From Syntrophopropionicum propionicicum_A (GTDB taxonomy: Bacteria > Bacillota > Desulfotomaculia > Desulfotomaculales > Pelotomaculaceae): a DNA stretch of 64,000 nt. This document shows, in pieces, positions 54,783-63,895 of the stretch (its first letter is position 1; the number at the start of each line of letters is the position of its first letter). The position numbers and the translations under genes are program-made. Location: the NCBI RefSeq assembly GCF_048984525.1, contig NZ_JBMGJC010000002.1, forward strand, positions 209,608 through 273,607, given 5' to 3'. Below the pieces are notes generated by a model that had not been told where the DNA came from, ran no database searches, and saw only the letters and a program-made list of their open reading frames with translations.

Positions 54783-56693
54783 TTGCTTGATATAGGTGTT
54801 GTCCTCAACAGGCTACGATCTGAAATTAGGCGTCACGACTATAATTACTACGTCCTCGGCAAACCCATAATATCGGATGCCGATTATGACGAAAAATTCA
54901 AGGAGCTATCCGATCTTGAAAAGTGTTACCCAGAACATTTCTCAGACACATCCCCCACTCAAAAAGTGGGCGGCATGGTTGCAAAGGATCTGCCCTACGA
55001 AAAACATAAAATACCGATGCTGTCACTGGCTAAGGCTACAAGTAGTGAAGCCCTGCGTGACTTTGTCTTAAATAACAAGTTCACCGGGCATGATATGATC
55101 TGCTCGCCTAAACTTGACGGCTTTTCACTCGGTATCCATTACAAAGGCGGGAAGTTTGAAAAAGCGGTATCTCGCGGTGATGGAGAAAACGGGCAGGTGC
55201 TTTCACATTCAGTCAGGACATCAAAGACACTTCCTCTTGAGATAAGTTTCAAGGGGGATCTTGAGGTGCGGGCAGAATGTCTGATATCAAAGATTAACTT
55301 TGACAGGCTGAATAAAGACGGCAAGTACACCAGCGCCAGGAACCTGGCTGTCGGGTCTGCAAAGCTCCTTGACAGCTCGGAGGCAGCCAAGAGGTGTTTG
55401 GATGTGATTGTATTCGGCGGGTTTGTTGACGGAGTCGAATTCGACAACGAAAGCGAAACCCTCGAATTCCTTCGTGACCAGGGCTTTAGGGTGGTTGAAT
55501 ACGAGGTCTTCTCTGATATGAATGACCTTGTGAACTACTGCACGGGTTACGACAGAGACCAGTATCCATTTTATATTGACGGTATGACAGTAAAGGCCCA
55601 GTCATTGAGCCTGAGGGCTGAACTGGGAGAGAACAGCCGTGAGCCACGCTGGGCGGTTGCTTATAAATTCCCCGCCCAGAGCGCCAGCACTATTCTTCGT
55701 GAAGTACGTTGGCAGGTTAGCCGAAATGGTCAACTTACGCCAGTTGCGATGTTTGACTCTGTCTTTTTGGACGATGCCAAAATTGAAAACGCAACACTTC
55801 ACCATAGCGATTTTGCAAGTCAGTTCAGGCTTGGTTCGAAGATTGAGATTATCCGCTCCGGACAGGTAATTCCGAAAGTAATCGGAACCCTGGTAGAAGG
55901 CAGCGGAGACAACGTCAAACACCCGCCCAACTGCCCTGAGTGCGGCGCCTCCGTCGAATACCGTCAACCGTTTGCGTACTGCACAGGCGGCAATTGCCTG
56001 AGTCAGGTTATAGAAAAGGTTGTACACTTCGCATCAAAAGATGCCCTTGACATACAGGGCCTCGGCGATTCAATAATTGAAGGTTTGGTGAGGGCGGGTA
56101 AAGTAAGAAAGCCCGCTGACCTTTATAGCCTGGTTAAGGATGACCTTCTTACATTGGAAGGTTTTGCAGACAAGAAGGCTGAGAATGTACTGAAAGCCAT
56201 TGGGGACAGCAAAAGACCTTCGCTGGCAAAATTCATTTACTCACTGGGCATCCCTTATACAGGGGTGAATACTTCGAAAACTTTAGCCAGAAGGTATCAA
56301 AACATCGCCAGTGTAATGGAAGCTCCCTATGAGGATCTCGTGGGAGCAGATGATATTGGTGATATAACCGCCGCGGCTATCGAAGAATTTTTCAGGCTTG
56401 AAGATTCAACGGTAAATGAACTTCTCAATGCCGGCGTAATCCCGCAGGAAGAAAACTTCACTGCAGGAACGAGCCTGGCTGGTAAAACATTTGTTATCAC
56501 CGGCAAGCTGTCAATGCCGAGGGACGATATGAAAGTCCTGATAGAAGCAAACGGAGGAAAGGTGGCGGGAAGCGTCTCAACGAAGACGAATTACCTAGTC
56601 GCCGGCTCCGATGTTGGGGCAGCGAAAACCCAAAAAGCTGCGGCTCTCGGCGTAGTTGTGATTGGGGAAGCCGAATTAATGGCTATGATGTAA
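54783..56693 (+). CDS. ligA: NAD+-dependent DNA ligase
   Basis: 636 residues, TTG start after AAGAGGAAGTG. HDYNYYVLGKPIISDADYDEKF opens the Ia domain, SPKLDGFSLG (about 108) is the adenylation KxDG motif, CPECGASVEYRQPFAYCTGGNC the zinc finger, then helix-hairpin-helix repeats and a C-terminal BRCT (TFVITGKLSMPRDDMKVLIEANGG). About 30 residues shorter than usual LigA. Hairpin CCGGGG region precedes it. Confidence 0.95.
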   Translation: MLDIGVVLNRLRSEIRRHDYNYYVLGKPIISDADYDEKFKELSDLEKCYPEHFSDTSPTQKVGGMVAKDLPYEKHKIPMLSLAKATSSEALRDFVLNNKFTGHDMICSPKLDGFSLGIHYKGGKFEKAVSRGDGENGQVLSHSVRTSKTLPLEISFKGDLEVRAECLISKINFDRLNKDGKYTSARNLAVGSAKLLDSSEAAKRCLDVIVFGGFVDGVEFDNESETLEFLRDQGFRVVEYEVFSDMNDLVNYCTGYDRDQYPFYIDGMTVKAQSLSLRAELGENSREPRWAVAYKFPAQSASTILREVRWQVSRNGQLTPVAMFDSVFLDDAKIENATLHHSDFASQFRLGSKIEIIRSGQVIPKVIGTLVEGSGDNVKHPPNCPECGASVEYRQPFAYCTGGNCLSQVIEKVVHFASKDALDIQGLGDSIIEGLVRAGKVRKPADLYSLVKDDLLTLEGFADKKAENVLKAIGDSKRPSLAKFIYSLGIPYTGVNTSKTLARRYQNIASVMEAPYEDLVGADDIGDITAAAIEEFFRLEDSTVNELLNAGVIPQEENFTAGTSLAGKTFVITGKLSMPRDDMKVLIEANGGKVAGSVSTKTNYLVAGSDVGAAKTQKAAALGVVVIGEAELMAMM

Positions 56694-56704
56694 GACGAAG
56701 AGGG

Positions 56705-56981
56705 ATTAGCACCCTAACTCAAAAAAGAAAGATTGCGGAAGTAGCGGTAAAAGCAGAGTTGTCGAAGTAAGACGCTGAGAGCAGTGAACGGACTGCTGGA
56801 AGGCATCAAGGACGCTCTTGCCAAAGGCGATCAGGTTCAACTGGTTGGCTTCGGGGCTTTTAAAGTCAAAAACCGTGAAGCACGGCAGACCCGCAATTCC
56901 CGGACAGGTGAAATAATCTCCCTGCCGGCGACAAAAGTACCGGTCTTTAAGGTTGGAAAAATCTTAAAAGACAGCATATAA
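56705..56981 (+). pseudogene. hup: HU-family DNA-binding gene with stop and frameshift
   Basis: From ATT 56705, the text reads STLTQKRKIAEVAVKAELSK, the N-terminal HU sequence, then hits an in-frame TAA (about 56768). A second frame change near 56778 is needed to join DAE to AVNGLLEGIKDALAKGDQVQLVGFGAFKVKNREARQTRN, the HU core and arm. GTG 56784 gives only a truncated HU lacking the first dimer helix. Apparently inactivated; recoding is less likely. Confidence 0.6.
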
Positions 56982-56995
56982 GAAAGAAGCCCGAC

Positions 56996-57018
56996 TCCTA
57001 AAAGAGCCGGGCTTTATA
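56996..57018 (+). terminator. Terminator after the HU region
   Basis: AAGCCCGACTC and GAGCCGGGCTTT form a stem, with a short T run. Directly precedes the 57067 gene's leader. Confidence 0.5.
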
Positions 57019-57066
57019 CATAACTACCCAGCTTACCGCTGGGAATTTTATTTTAAGGAGATACTT

Positions 57067-57276
57067 ATGAGGACCAGCGAGGCAATACTCTATGCTATCC
57101 ATTCTAGCGGCGGTAAGATAAAACAAACGCAGTTTCAAGAGTGGCTGGCAACACTTATAGAAAAGGAATACCTCCAGATGGAAGTGGAGGGCGAGGAAGA
57201 TTCGGTGGAGTTCTTTATACAGCTCACCGACAAAGGAAAACAGGCCCTGGCTAACAAAGGGCTTTTGAAAAAATAG
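57067..57276 (+). CDS. Small winged-helix-like protein
   Basis: 69 residues, ATG after AAGGAGAT. AILYAIHSSGGKIKQTQFQEWLATLIEKEYLQ and LTDKGKQAL resemble a compact winged helix. Lies just before the excisionase and integrase genes; possibly a regulator. Family unknown. Confidence 0.55.
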   Translation: MRTSEAILYAIHSSGGKIKQTQFQEWLATLIEKEYLQMEVEGEEDSVEFFIQLTDKGKQALANKGLLKK

Positions 57277-57286
57277 TATCACAAAG

Positions 57287-57321
57287 AAGGGGCGCTGCTG
57301 AAAAAGTGGCGCCTTTTTTTG
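57287..57321 (+). terminator. Terminator closing the last gene block
   Basis: GGCGC pairs with GCGCC around GCTGAAAAAGTG, followed by seven T. Confidence 0.75.
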
Positions 57322-57398
57322 TGTCTGTTTTTACACCTATTTATAGAGGGGAGCTGAAATAACCGCAGGTTTTAATACCAAAACAAGGAGGAGAAAAA

Positions 57399-57578
57399 AT
57401 GTCTAACATCAATGAGATGCCTGAGATTATGACAATTGAAGAAGTTGCTAAAGTCCTTCGGTTAAAGCGGTCAACAGCATATGAGTACGTGAAACAGGGT
57501 TATATCCCGCACATAAAACTCGGCAAGCAGATAAGGGTATTAAAAAGCAAGTTGTTAGTCGCTATGAGTGGTGAGTAA
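57399..57578 (+). CDS. Excisionase-like HTH_17 protein
   Basis: 59 residues, ATG after AAGGAGGAG. MTIEEVAKVLRLKRSTAYEYVKQGYIPHIKLGKQIRVLK is the MerR-like HTH of plasmid and phage excisionases. It stands 67 bp upstream of the integrase gene in the same direction, the usual xis-int pair. Presumed recombination directionality factor. Confidence 0.85.
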   Translation: MSNINEMPEIMTIEEVAKVLRLKRSTAYEYVKQGYIPHIKLGKQIRVLKSKLLVAMSGE

Positions 57579-57645
57579 AAAGGAAAATTAACCAGGCGGG
57601 GCGAAATATATAATTGTCCCGTCCGGCCAAAAATGGAGGGACAAA

Positions 57646-58824
57646 ATGAACGGTTATGTTAAAAAACGCGGGAAAAGCGATGATAAATGGACGGTGGTGG
57701 TGGACTTTGGTCGTGATCCTGTGACGAGAAAGAGAAAACAGAAATGGACTACTGTCACGGGTTCAAAAGAGGACGCAGATAAAGAGTTAATTAAACAACT
57801 TCACGAGATTAACACCGGTAACTACATCGAGCCATCCAAGATGTCATTAAAAGAATTCTTGAAGTATTGGCTGAAGATGTACGCCAAAACTCACTGCAGG
57901 AAAAACACATACGACAGCTACGAAATATTCATTGAGAAACACATTATCCCAGAGTTAGGCCATATCGCCTTGGCAAAACTAACTCCCTCTCAGGTTGAGG
58001 AGTTACTGGTGAATAAAGCCAACTCGGGCAGGGCCGACGGCAAGGAGGGTGGCCTCTCACAGCGCTCGGTGAAATATATCTATTCTATTTTGCATATGGC
58101 CTTAGCCTATGCAGTAAGAAAAGATATGATTTTAAAAAACCCAGTTGAAAAAGTAGAAACGCCAGAACTGACAAAAAAGGCTGTTCATGCGTGGACACTG
58201 GAAGAGGCAAAGAAGTTCTTGTTGGTGGCCGAAGGCTCTCGTTTTTACACCCTGTTCACTTTAGCATTATCCACAGGTATGAGGCGCGGAGAACTATTGG
58301 GCTTGAGATGGCAGGATATAGATATGAGAGACAACTTGGGGATAATAAATATCAGAAATGGGCTGTCGAAGCAAAGAACACTGGAAGTAACTAAGACCGA
58401 GAATTCTCAGAGAGCTGTTGTAATCTCATGCCTTATGGTTGAACTCCTGAAGGAGCACGGCCTTAAACAACTAGAGGAACAACTGAAAATGGGAGACGAG
58501 TACCAACATAATGGCCTGGTATTCTGTAGTACGATTGGAACACCGTTGAACGCCGAGAATGTGGTTAAACGCCATTTTTATCCGCTGGTCAAAAAAGCGG
58601 AGATTAAGTGGATAACATTTCACGGCTTGAGACACTGCTATGCAACATTAGCTCTTGCGGCTGATGCGAGCCTTAAGGTTGTGCAGCAGCGATTGGGACA
58701 CGCTTCAATCAAAACGACAGGCGATATTTACAGTCACCCCGAAATCTATGCCCAGACGAGGGTAGTTAATGTAGTAGACGAACAACTTCTTGGCAAAAAA
58801 ATACCGGGACTAGAAGCCCGGTAG
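57646..58824 (+). CDS. int: Tyrosine-type integrase
   Basis: 392 residues, ATG after TGGAGGG. It has an AP2-like arm-binding start (VKKRGKSDDKWTVVVDFGRD), a core-binding region, and the catalytic residues: STGMRRGELLGL (Arg about 212), FHGLRHCYATLAL (His-x-x-Arg about 327), and LGHASIKTTGDIYSHPE (His/Tyr about 355). Its 3' end lies 120 bp from the tRNA-Val 3' end, so the tRNA gene is the likely integration target. Standard phage/ICE arrangement. Confidence 0.95.
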   Translation: MNGYVKKRGKSDDKWTVVVDFGRDPVTRKRKQKWTTVTGSKEDADKELIKQLHEINTGNYIEPSKMSLKEFLKYWLKMYAKTHCRKNTYDSYEIFIEKHIIPELGHIALAKLTPSQVEELLVNKANSGRADGKEGGLSQRSVKYIYSILHMALAYAVRKDMILKNPVEKVETPELTKKAVHAWTLEEAKKFLLVAEGSRFYTLFTLALSTGMRRGELLGLRWQDIDMRDNLGIINIRNGLSKQRTLEVTKTENSQRAVVISCLMVELLKEHGLKQLEEQLKMGDEYQHNGLVFCSTIGTPLNAENVVKRHFYPLVKKAEIKWITFHGLRHCYATLALAADASLKVVQQRLGHASIKTTGDIYSHPEIYAQTRVVNVVDEQLLGKKIPGLEAR

Positions 58825-58878
58825 CTAGGTAAGTCTCCCTGATTTAGACTAACTGGACTACATAGACACTTGTAGCCT

Positions 58879-58916
58879 GGTTAGCAAATTGGTTAGCAAA
58901 TCGCAACTTTGCTAAC
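58879..58916. repeat. Arm-type repeats near the element end
   Basis: GGTTAGCAAATT (58879-58890) is followed directly by GGTTAGCAAATC (58891-58902) and the inverse TTTGCTAAC (58908-58916). Two direct copies and one inverted copy between int and the tRNA fit integrase arm-binding sites. The exact core is not identifiable without the other end. Confidence 0.6.
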
Positions 58917-58945
58917 GTGTTAAACCCGGGAGCGCTTGATTTTAC

Positions 58946-59020
58946 TGGTGGGGATGACTGGTTTCGAACCAGTGGCCTCTTGAATGTGAGTCAAGCGCTC
59001 TCCCGCTGAGCTACACCCCC
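58946..59020 (-). tRNA. tRNA-Val (CAC anticodon)
   Basis: Read on the minus strand: acceptor GGGGGTG pairs with CATCCCC, D-arm TAGCTCAGCGGGAGAGC, anticodon arm CTTGA-CTCACAT-TCAAG with anticodon CAC, T-arm ACTGG-TTCGAAA-CCAGT, discriminator A and encoded CCA. It is intact, so the element boundary lies at or within its 3' end (about 58946-58980). Confidence 0.95.
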
Positions 59021-59159
59021 GACACTATTTAGTAGAAGTACTAAAAATTCTACCATACGGGAGTCAAAAAAACAAGAGGTAAAGAATTACCTGGCTCTGT
59101 GCTTAAAAGGACCATATCAAAATTTTGTGATTAATACGTATTTTATTATTGTGTTGATG

Positions 59160-59432
59160 TTATAGTCCAACCGCGTTTTTTTCAATATAGTCGATTCCCA
59201 CGACAGTTATTTTACATCGGTGTGAACTTGACTGCCCCGCGCCTGATATCGCGGTAGCTTCGATAAGGCATTTATCGGCAAGGTACCTGTATGCCAGGTA
59301 TATCTCTTTTTCTTTCAGGTCTTCCTTTGAGATCAATTTTGGCTCGCCAACGGCTTTAAAGTGGTGGTTGTAGAGCTCATCCAACAGCGACATTCTCAGG
59401 TTTATTCTTTCTTCAATATTAATTTTTGCCAC
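59160..59432 (-). CDS. Small chromosomal protein, winged-helix-like
   Basis: 90 residues on the minus strand just beyond the tRNA. LLDELYNHHFKAVGEP and LAYRYLADKCLIEATAISG recall a small winged helix (YjcQ-like), ending with HRCKITVVGIDYIE. The start is preceded by AGGTGG on the minus strand. Function unknown. Confidence 0.6.
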   Translation of the reverse strand: MAKINIEERINLRMSLLDELYNHHFKAVGEPKLISKEDLKEKEIYLAYRYLADKCLIEATAISGAGQSSSHRCKITVVGIDYIEKNAVGL

Positions 59433-59684
59433 CTCCCGGAACCTTAGAAAAAACTAAATGGTTAACCTCTAAGTATCATATCGGCATTTTCTGGTATATG
59501 AATAATAGCCGGGAAGGTTTCTTTTTTAAAAAAATCTGTTTCAATATATTATTAGGTGCATCTATTCCCATAATAAGGACAGATAGGCACAAAAGTAGCG
59601 GGTGAGGCAGGAATATTGTAAGATATTGTAGAAATAGTAACTGTACCATTTTCAATGTATATTGGGATATGTTAGGAGTCTTAT
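59433..59684 (+). promoter_or_regulatory. Chromosomal intergenic region before the O-antigen ligase gene
   Basis: AT-rich, no gene seen. Divergent promoters are likely but I cannot pick confident -35/-10 boxes. TTAGGAG lies just before the ATG at 59685. Confidence 0.3.
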
Positions 59685-62138
59685 ATGTCGAAGAATAATT
59701 CAAAGGAAAAAAATAAAACCGCAGTTGCCAAAAAAGAGATCAAAGGTAAAAGATCGCGGGAAGATATCAAAGCGCCAAAAATAAATGTATTAGAAAATGA
59801 CACCCAGTGGGATTTATTTCACACCATAGCATTCTGGGGGCTGGCTGTCCTGTTGTTTTTGCCGCCTTATTTCAGGGGCCTGTTCTTTGCCCCCGAGCAG
59901 GAACGGGCTTTAATATTTACGGCGGTAGTTTTCTGGTTTGCCTGGCTGTGGAAATGGTGTAAGCGGGATTATAATTTCCTTTCTCACCCCATGGATTATT
60001 TTGTTCTAGCCTTCCCGGTGGTTTACCTCATCTCAGCGTTTCAGGCCGCCAACTACGGTCTGGCAGTGGACGAGGTCGTCAAGACAACACTTTACTTCAT
60101 GGTTTACTGGCTGGCCTCAAGGCTTGTCAGGAATGAGAATGATATTACAAATCTTCTGCATGTAATATATATAAGCGCCATAGGTGTAGCATTGGCCGGC
60201 TTTGCTACTGCCACCGGGGTAATAAATATCGATGACGGATTTTTGAATGGGCGTATTTACTCAACCTTCCAATATCCCAACGCTTTGGCTAGTTTTCTAG
60301 CGGCTGTGATTTTTTTAGGAATATACTTATGGAGAAGAACTGCGTCACTTGAGCTGGAAGAATTAACTGTTGGGAAAAAATCTATAGATTTTTTAGCCTG
60401 GTTAAATCTTAATGTTTTTAACAGGTATCTTTACGCTATAGGCAACTTCTTGTTGTTAACGGGTCTCCTCGGCACCAAGTCCCAGGGCGGCATTTTGGTT
60501 TTCTTACTAGTATATATTCTTTTTATCATCGGTCTGCCCAGAGGCAACAGGATTCCTGTGTTTATTCATTTTGTTTTTATCAGCATACCTTCCTTAATTG
60601 CCATCTCGCAGTTTTTATCCGCAGTTGCTTTAAGCAAAATGGGTTTGGCCTGGTTATGGGTTTTTGCAGGTCTGATCCTGGCAGTCGCCGGACAGGCTTT
60701 ATACAGCTTTATTGAAAAAAAAGAGCTTTTAAAGTGGGTAGCCGGACACAAAAACCTTGTTTTAGGAGCAGTGCTCCTTGTGGTAATATGCGGCGCTATT
60801 GGTGCAGGTGTGTATATTAGCGGTAATAGCGATATCATTAAAAGCATGGCTGAAGAAATTCGCCTTCGCAACGCGACTGAACGGGTGTATTTCTTCCAGG
60901 ACGCCATGAAGATGTTCAAAGAGCGGCCAATTATAGGATGGGGCGGAGGCGGCTGGCAGGAGGCCTACCACGCATACCAGAGTTATTTTTATAATTCCAA
61001 CCAGGTACACGGCCATTATTTTCAAATCATGGTTGAGACAGGGATTATAGGCATCCTGCTCATGCTCGGTATCTGGGCGAGTTTCCTTTACGCCTGCCAC
61101 CGGCTTTACCATGGCGCTAAAGATAATCGTTTGTTGGTGTTGGCGATAACCATGGCGGCTGTATTAATAGGTCTCCACGCGGTTATTGACTTTGACCTCT
61201 CCCTGTCAGCGCTTGCACTGGTTCTATGGACTATGTTTGGGCTTGCCAGGGGTGTCATGATTTACTCCAGACCCATTGTAGAGGAAAAGAAAAGCAAGAC
61301 GTACATTCCACCAAATTATTCTGTTCTAGCTATTGTGTCAGCAGCTTCTTTTATAATTATCCTTTTTGCCGGGGCGCTGGTCTCAGCGGGCAACCTATCC
61401 AAACAGGCGGTTGTATATTTGCAGAAACAGAATCCCGTCCAGGTAATTAACTCTTTACAAAAAGCTTCGTCATATAACCCTTTTACCGCCGAACACCACA
61501 TCAATCTTGCCCGCATATACCAGCAGCAGGGTAAATTTGACGAGGGGATATCTGAGGTACAGACAGCATTGAACCTTAGAAAATACAACTCCCAATGCTA
61601 CGCGGACCTTACAGGCCTAATGATTTCAGGCAAGAAAAGCAGCGGCGATGCTGTTAATGCCGCAGAGAAGGCATTATCCCTGGCTCCGTTTCAAATACAG
61701 TGTTACGAATTGTTAGCTAGAACCTATTTCATTGTGGGTTATAACGAACTGACTGGCGGCAACATGGATATGGCAAAAGATTATTTTGAAAAAGCAGTCC
61801 AAGTACCTGAGAGAATACAAAGTAAAACAGACAGCCTAGGCGAAACAGAAAGGCGGCTTTGGAAAGATGCTCCGCTCCTGTCTTTAACACCGGAGATTAA
61901 CTTAAGGGTGGGTCAAGCTCATTATATCATGGGGATGTGGCCTGAAGCCGAAGCAAATTTAAATGCGGCGCTTCAGGACGAAAACAGCAAAGGGGAGGCA
62001 GCCCTCTGGCTGAGTATTTTAAAGGATAAGCAAGGAAGCACCAAGGAGGCAAAAGATCTATTGGAGCAAGCTAAACAATTAGTACCCCAAATAGCAAAGA
62101 ATTATGAGGGATTCAGAAATCTATCTGTGTTTAAATGA
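59685..62138 (+). CDS. O-antigen ligase/polymerase-like membrane protein with TPR tail
   Basis: 817 residues. At least ten hydrophobic helices between about 45 and 590; the signature W-G-G-G region (IIGWGGGGWQEAYHAYQSYFYNSNQVHGHYFQIMVETG, near 410-450) is the Wzy/WaaL loop. From about 600 the protein turns soluble, with TPR-type repeats (ARIYQQQGKFDEGISEVQTAL). These enzymes polymerise or attach surface glycans. Chromosomal, with the sugar dehydrogenase downstream in the same operon. Confidence 0.8.
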   Translation: MSKNNSKEKNKTAVAKKEIKGKRSREDIKAPKINVLENDTQWDLFHTIAFWGLAVLLFLPPYFRGLFFAPEQERALIFTAVVFWFAWLWKWCKRDYNFLSHPMDYFVLAFPVVYLISAFQAANYGLAVDEVVKTTLYFMVYWLASRLVRNENDITNLLHVIYISAIGVALAGFATATGVINIDDGFLNGRIYSTFQYPNALASFLAAVIFLGIYLWRRTASLELEELTVGKKSIDFLAWLNLNVFNRYLYAIGNFLLLTGLLGTKSQGGILVFLLVYILFIIGLPRGNRIPVFIHFVFISIPSLIAISQFLSAVALSKMGLAWLWVFAGLILAVAGQALYSFIEKKELLKWVAGHKNLVLGAVLLVVICGAIGAGVYISGNSDIIKSMAEEIRLRNATERVYFFQDAMKMFKERPIIGWGGGGWQEAYHAYQSYFYNSNQVHGHYFQIMVETGIIGILLMLGIWASFLYACHRLYHGAKDNRLLVLAITMAAVLIGLHAVIDFDLSLSALALVLWTMFGLARGVMIYSRPIVEEKKSKTYIPPNYSVLAIVSAASFIIILFAGALVSAGNLSKQAVVYLQKQNPVQVINSLQKASSYNPFTAEHHINLARIYQQQGKFDEGISEVQTALNLRKYNSQCYADLTGLMISGKKSSGDAVNAAEKALSLAPFQIQCYELLARTYFIVGYNELTGGNMDMAKDYFEKAVQVPERIQSKTDSLGETERRLWKDAPLLSLTPEINLRVGQAHYIMGMWPEAEANLNAALQDENSKGEAALWLSILKDKQGSTKEAKDLLEQAKQLVPQIAKNYEGFRNLSVFK

Positions 62139-62184
62139 TATTTAAAATTTTTGCAGGCTTAAATCTTAAATTGGAGGAATTTAG

Positions 62185-63543
62185 ATGACTGAATCTTTAT
62201 CATTTAACACAGAAGAACATTTTGTTTTGGAACAACTTAAAAAGAAGATAAAAAGTAAAGAGGCTAAGGTAGCAGTAATAGGTCTGGGTTACGTTGGCCT
62301 GCCTCTTGCGGTGGAAAAGGCCAAAGTGGGTTTTAATGTGCTAGGTATAGATCAAAACCCTAATAGGGTTGATATGGTAAACCAGAGCCAAAATTATATA
62401 AGTGATGTAAAAGATGATGAACTAAGAGAATTGGTGTCATCAGGAAAAATAACAGCCTATTGTGATTTTGAAATTCTTCGCGAAGCAGATGTAATAGTAA
62501 TTTGTGTGCCTACACCCTTAACAAGAAACATGGAACCGGATATTTCATACATTATTAATGTTACCAACATGACAGCAGAGTATTTGCGCAAAGGACAACT
62601 GGTGACTTTGGAAAGCACCACTTATCCCGGCACTACACAGGAAATTATGCTGCCGATCCTTAGAAAATCAGGCCTTGAAGTGGGAAATGAATTTTTCTTG
62701 TCGTTTTCTCCGGAGCGGGTTGACCCCGGCAACAAACGTTTCACCACGAAAAACACCTCAAAAGTGGTTGGGGGAACTACGAAAGCCTGTCTGGAGGCGG
62801 CAATTACTTTTTATGGGCAAACGATTATAAATGTTGTCCCGGTTTCTTCTCCGGCAGTTGCAGAAATGACAAAAGTATTTGAAAACACGTACAGGGCTGT
62901 CAATATCGCCCTTGTAAACGAGCTTGCGCTGCTTTGTGACAGAATGGACCTCGATATATGGGAAGTTCTTAACGCGGCGGCAACCAAGCCGTTTGGAATA
63001 CAAATTTTTTATCCGGGTCCCGGTGTCGGGGGCCATTGTATACCTATAGATCCGCATTATCTAACATGGAAAGCAAGAGAGTACGATTTTCATACCAGGT
63101 TCATCGAGCTTGCGGCAGAGATAAATATGAGTATGCCTTACCATGTGCTTAACAAGGTTATCAAGGCACTCAATTATTCTGGCAAGAGTTTAAAAGGTTC
63201 AAAAATATTGGTCTTTGGAGTTGCTTATAAGAAAGACATTGACGACGCAAGAGAATCACCTGCGATTAAAATTCTATCCCTATTACTTAAAGAAGGCGCT
63301 AAGGTTACATATCACGATATTTATATACCTGAATTTAAAATCAGCGTGCGAGAAGAAGATTTTGTTCTTAAGTCAGCACCGTTGACTGACGAACTAGTTG
63401 TCTTTTCAGATTGTATTGTAATACTAACAGATCATAGTAACATTGATTATGAAGCTGTGGTAGAAAAGGCTAAAATTGTTGTTGACACAAGGAATGCAAC
63501 AAAAACAGTAAAAACAAACAGGGACAAAATAATTAAGATTTAG
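62185..63543 (+). CDS. Nucleotide-sugar dehydrogenase
   Basis: 452 residues, ATG after TTGGAGGAA. KVAVIGLGYVGLPLAVEKAKVGFNVLGID is the NAD-binding start; EMTKVFENTYRAVNIALVNELALLCD and PGPGVGGHCIPIDPHYLTWKA are the catalytic part (Cys in GGHC) of UDP-N-acetyl-hexosamine 6-dehydrogenases such as WbpA/WecC. It oxidises a sugar to a uronic acid for surface glycan synthesis. Confidence 0.85.
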   Translation: MTESLSFNTEEHFVLEQLKKKIKSKEAKVAVIGLGYVGLPLAVEKAKVGFNVLGIDQNPNRVDMVNQSQNYISDVKDDELRELVSSGKITAYCDFEILREADVIVICVPTPLTRNMEPDISYIINVTNMTAEYLRKGQLVTLESTTYPGTTQEIMLPILRKSGLEVGNEFFLSFSPERVDPGNKRFTTKNTSKVVGGTTKACLEAAITFYGQTIINVVPVSSPAVAEMTKVFENTYRAVNIALVNELALLCDRMDLDIWEVLNAAATKPFGIQIFYPGPGVGGHCIPIDPHYLTWKAREYDFHTRFIELAAEINMSMPYHVLNKVIKALNYSGKSLKGSKILVFGVAYKKDIDDARESPAIKILSLLLKEGAKVTYHDIYIPEFKISVREEDFVLKSAPLTDELVVFSDCIVILTDHSNIDYEAVVEKAKIVVDTRNATKTVKTNRDKIIKI

Positions 63544-63556
63544 AGGGAATCTTAAG

Positions 63557-63892
63557 ATGGTTAAATTTGGGATAATTGGCTGCGGCCATATCGCGTCAAG
63601 GCATGCGGAAGCTATAATCAACTCAGAACTAATGGAATTGACGGCTGTATGTGATGTAAACCCTAATGCAGCCGAAAGTTTTGGTGAAAAATACGGAGTT
63701 AAGTGGTATACCGATATTGACGATATGCTGGGTAACCACGCGGTAGACCTCGTAAATATTTGTACACCCAGCGGCCTCCGGGTTGAGATAGGCCTGCGGG
63801 TTGCTGAAGCGGGAAAACACCTTGTGGTGGAAAAGCCGATGGCGCTTTCGCTTAAAGAGGCGGACAGGCTTATTATAATGCTCCCCTTGTAA
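63557..63892 (+). pseudogene. Truncated Gfo/Idh/MocA oxidoreductase
   Basis: 111 residues. GIIGCGHIASRHAEAI is the Rossmann motif and VVEKPMALSLKEADRLI the EKP motif, but the coding text stops right after, where about 200 further residues are normally found. What follows has no similar frame. The gene was cut by insertion or deletion, perhaps by the sequence beginning near 63896. Confidence 0.65.
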
Positions 63893-63895
63893 AGA

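Noticed and set aside
1..58824. Tailed-phage or conjugative element
   Set aside because: No capsid, terminase, portal, relaxase or type IV secretion gene is seen in this part, though they may lie to the left.
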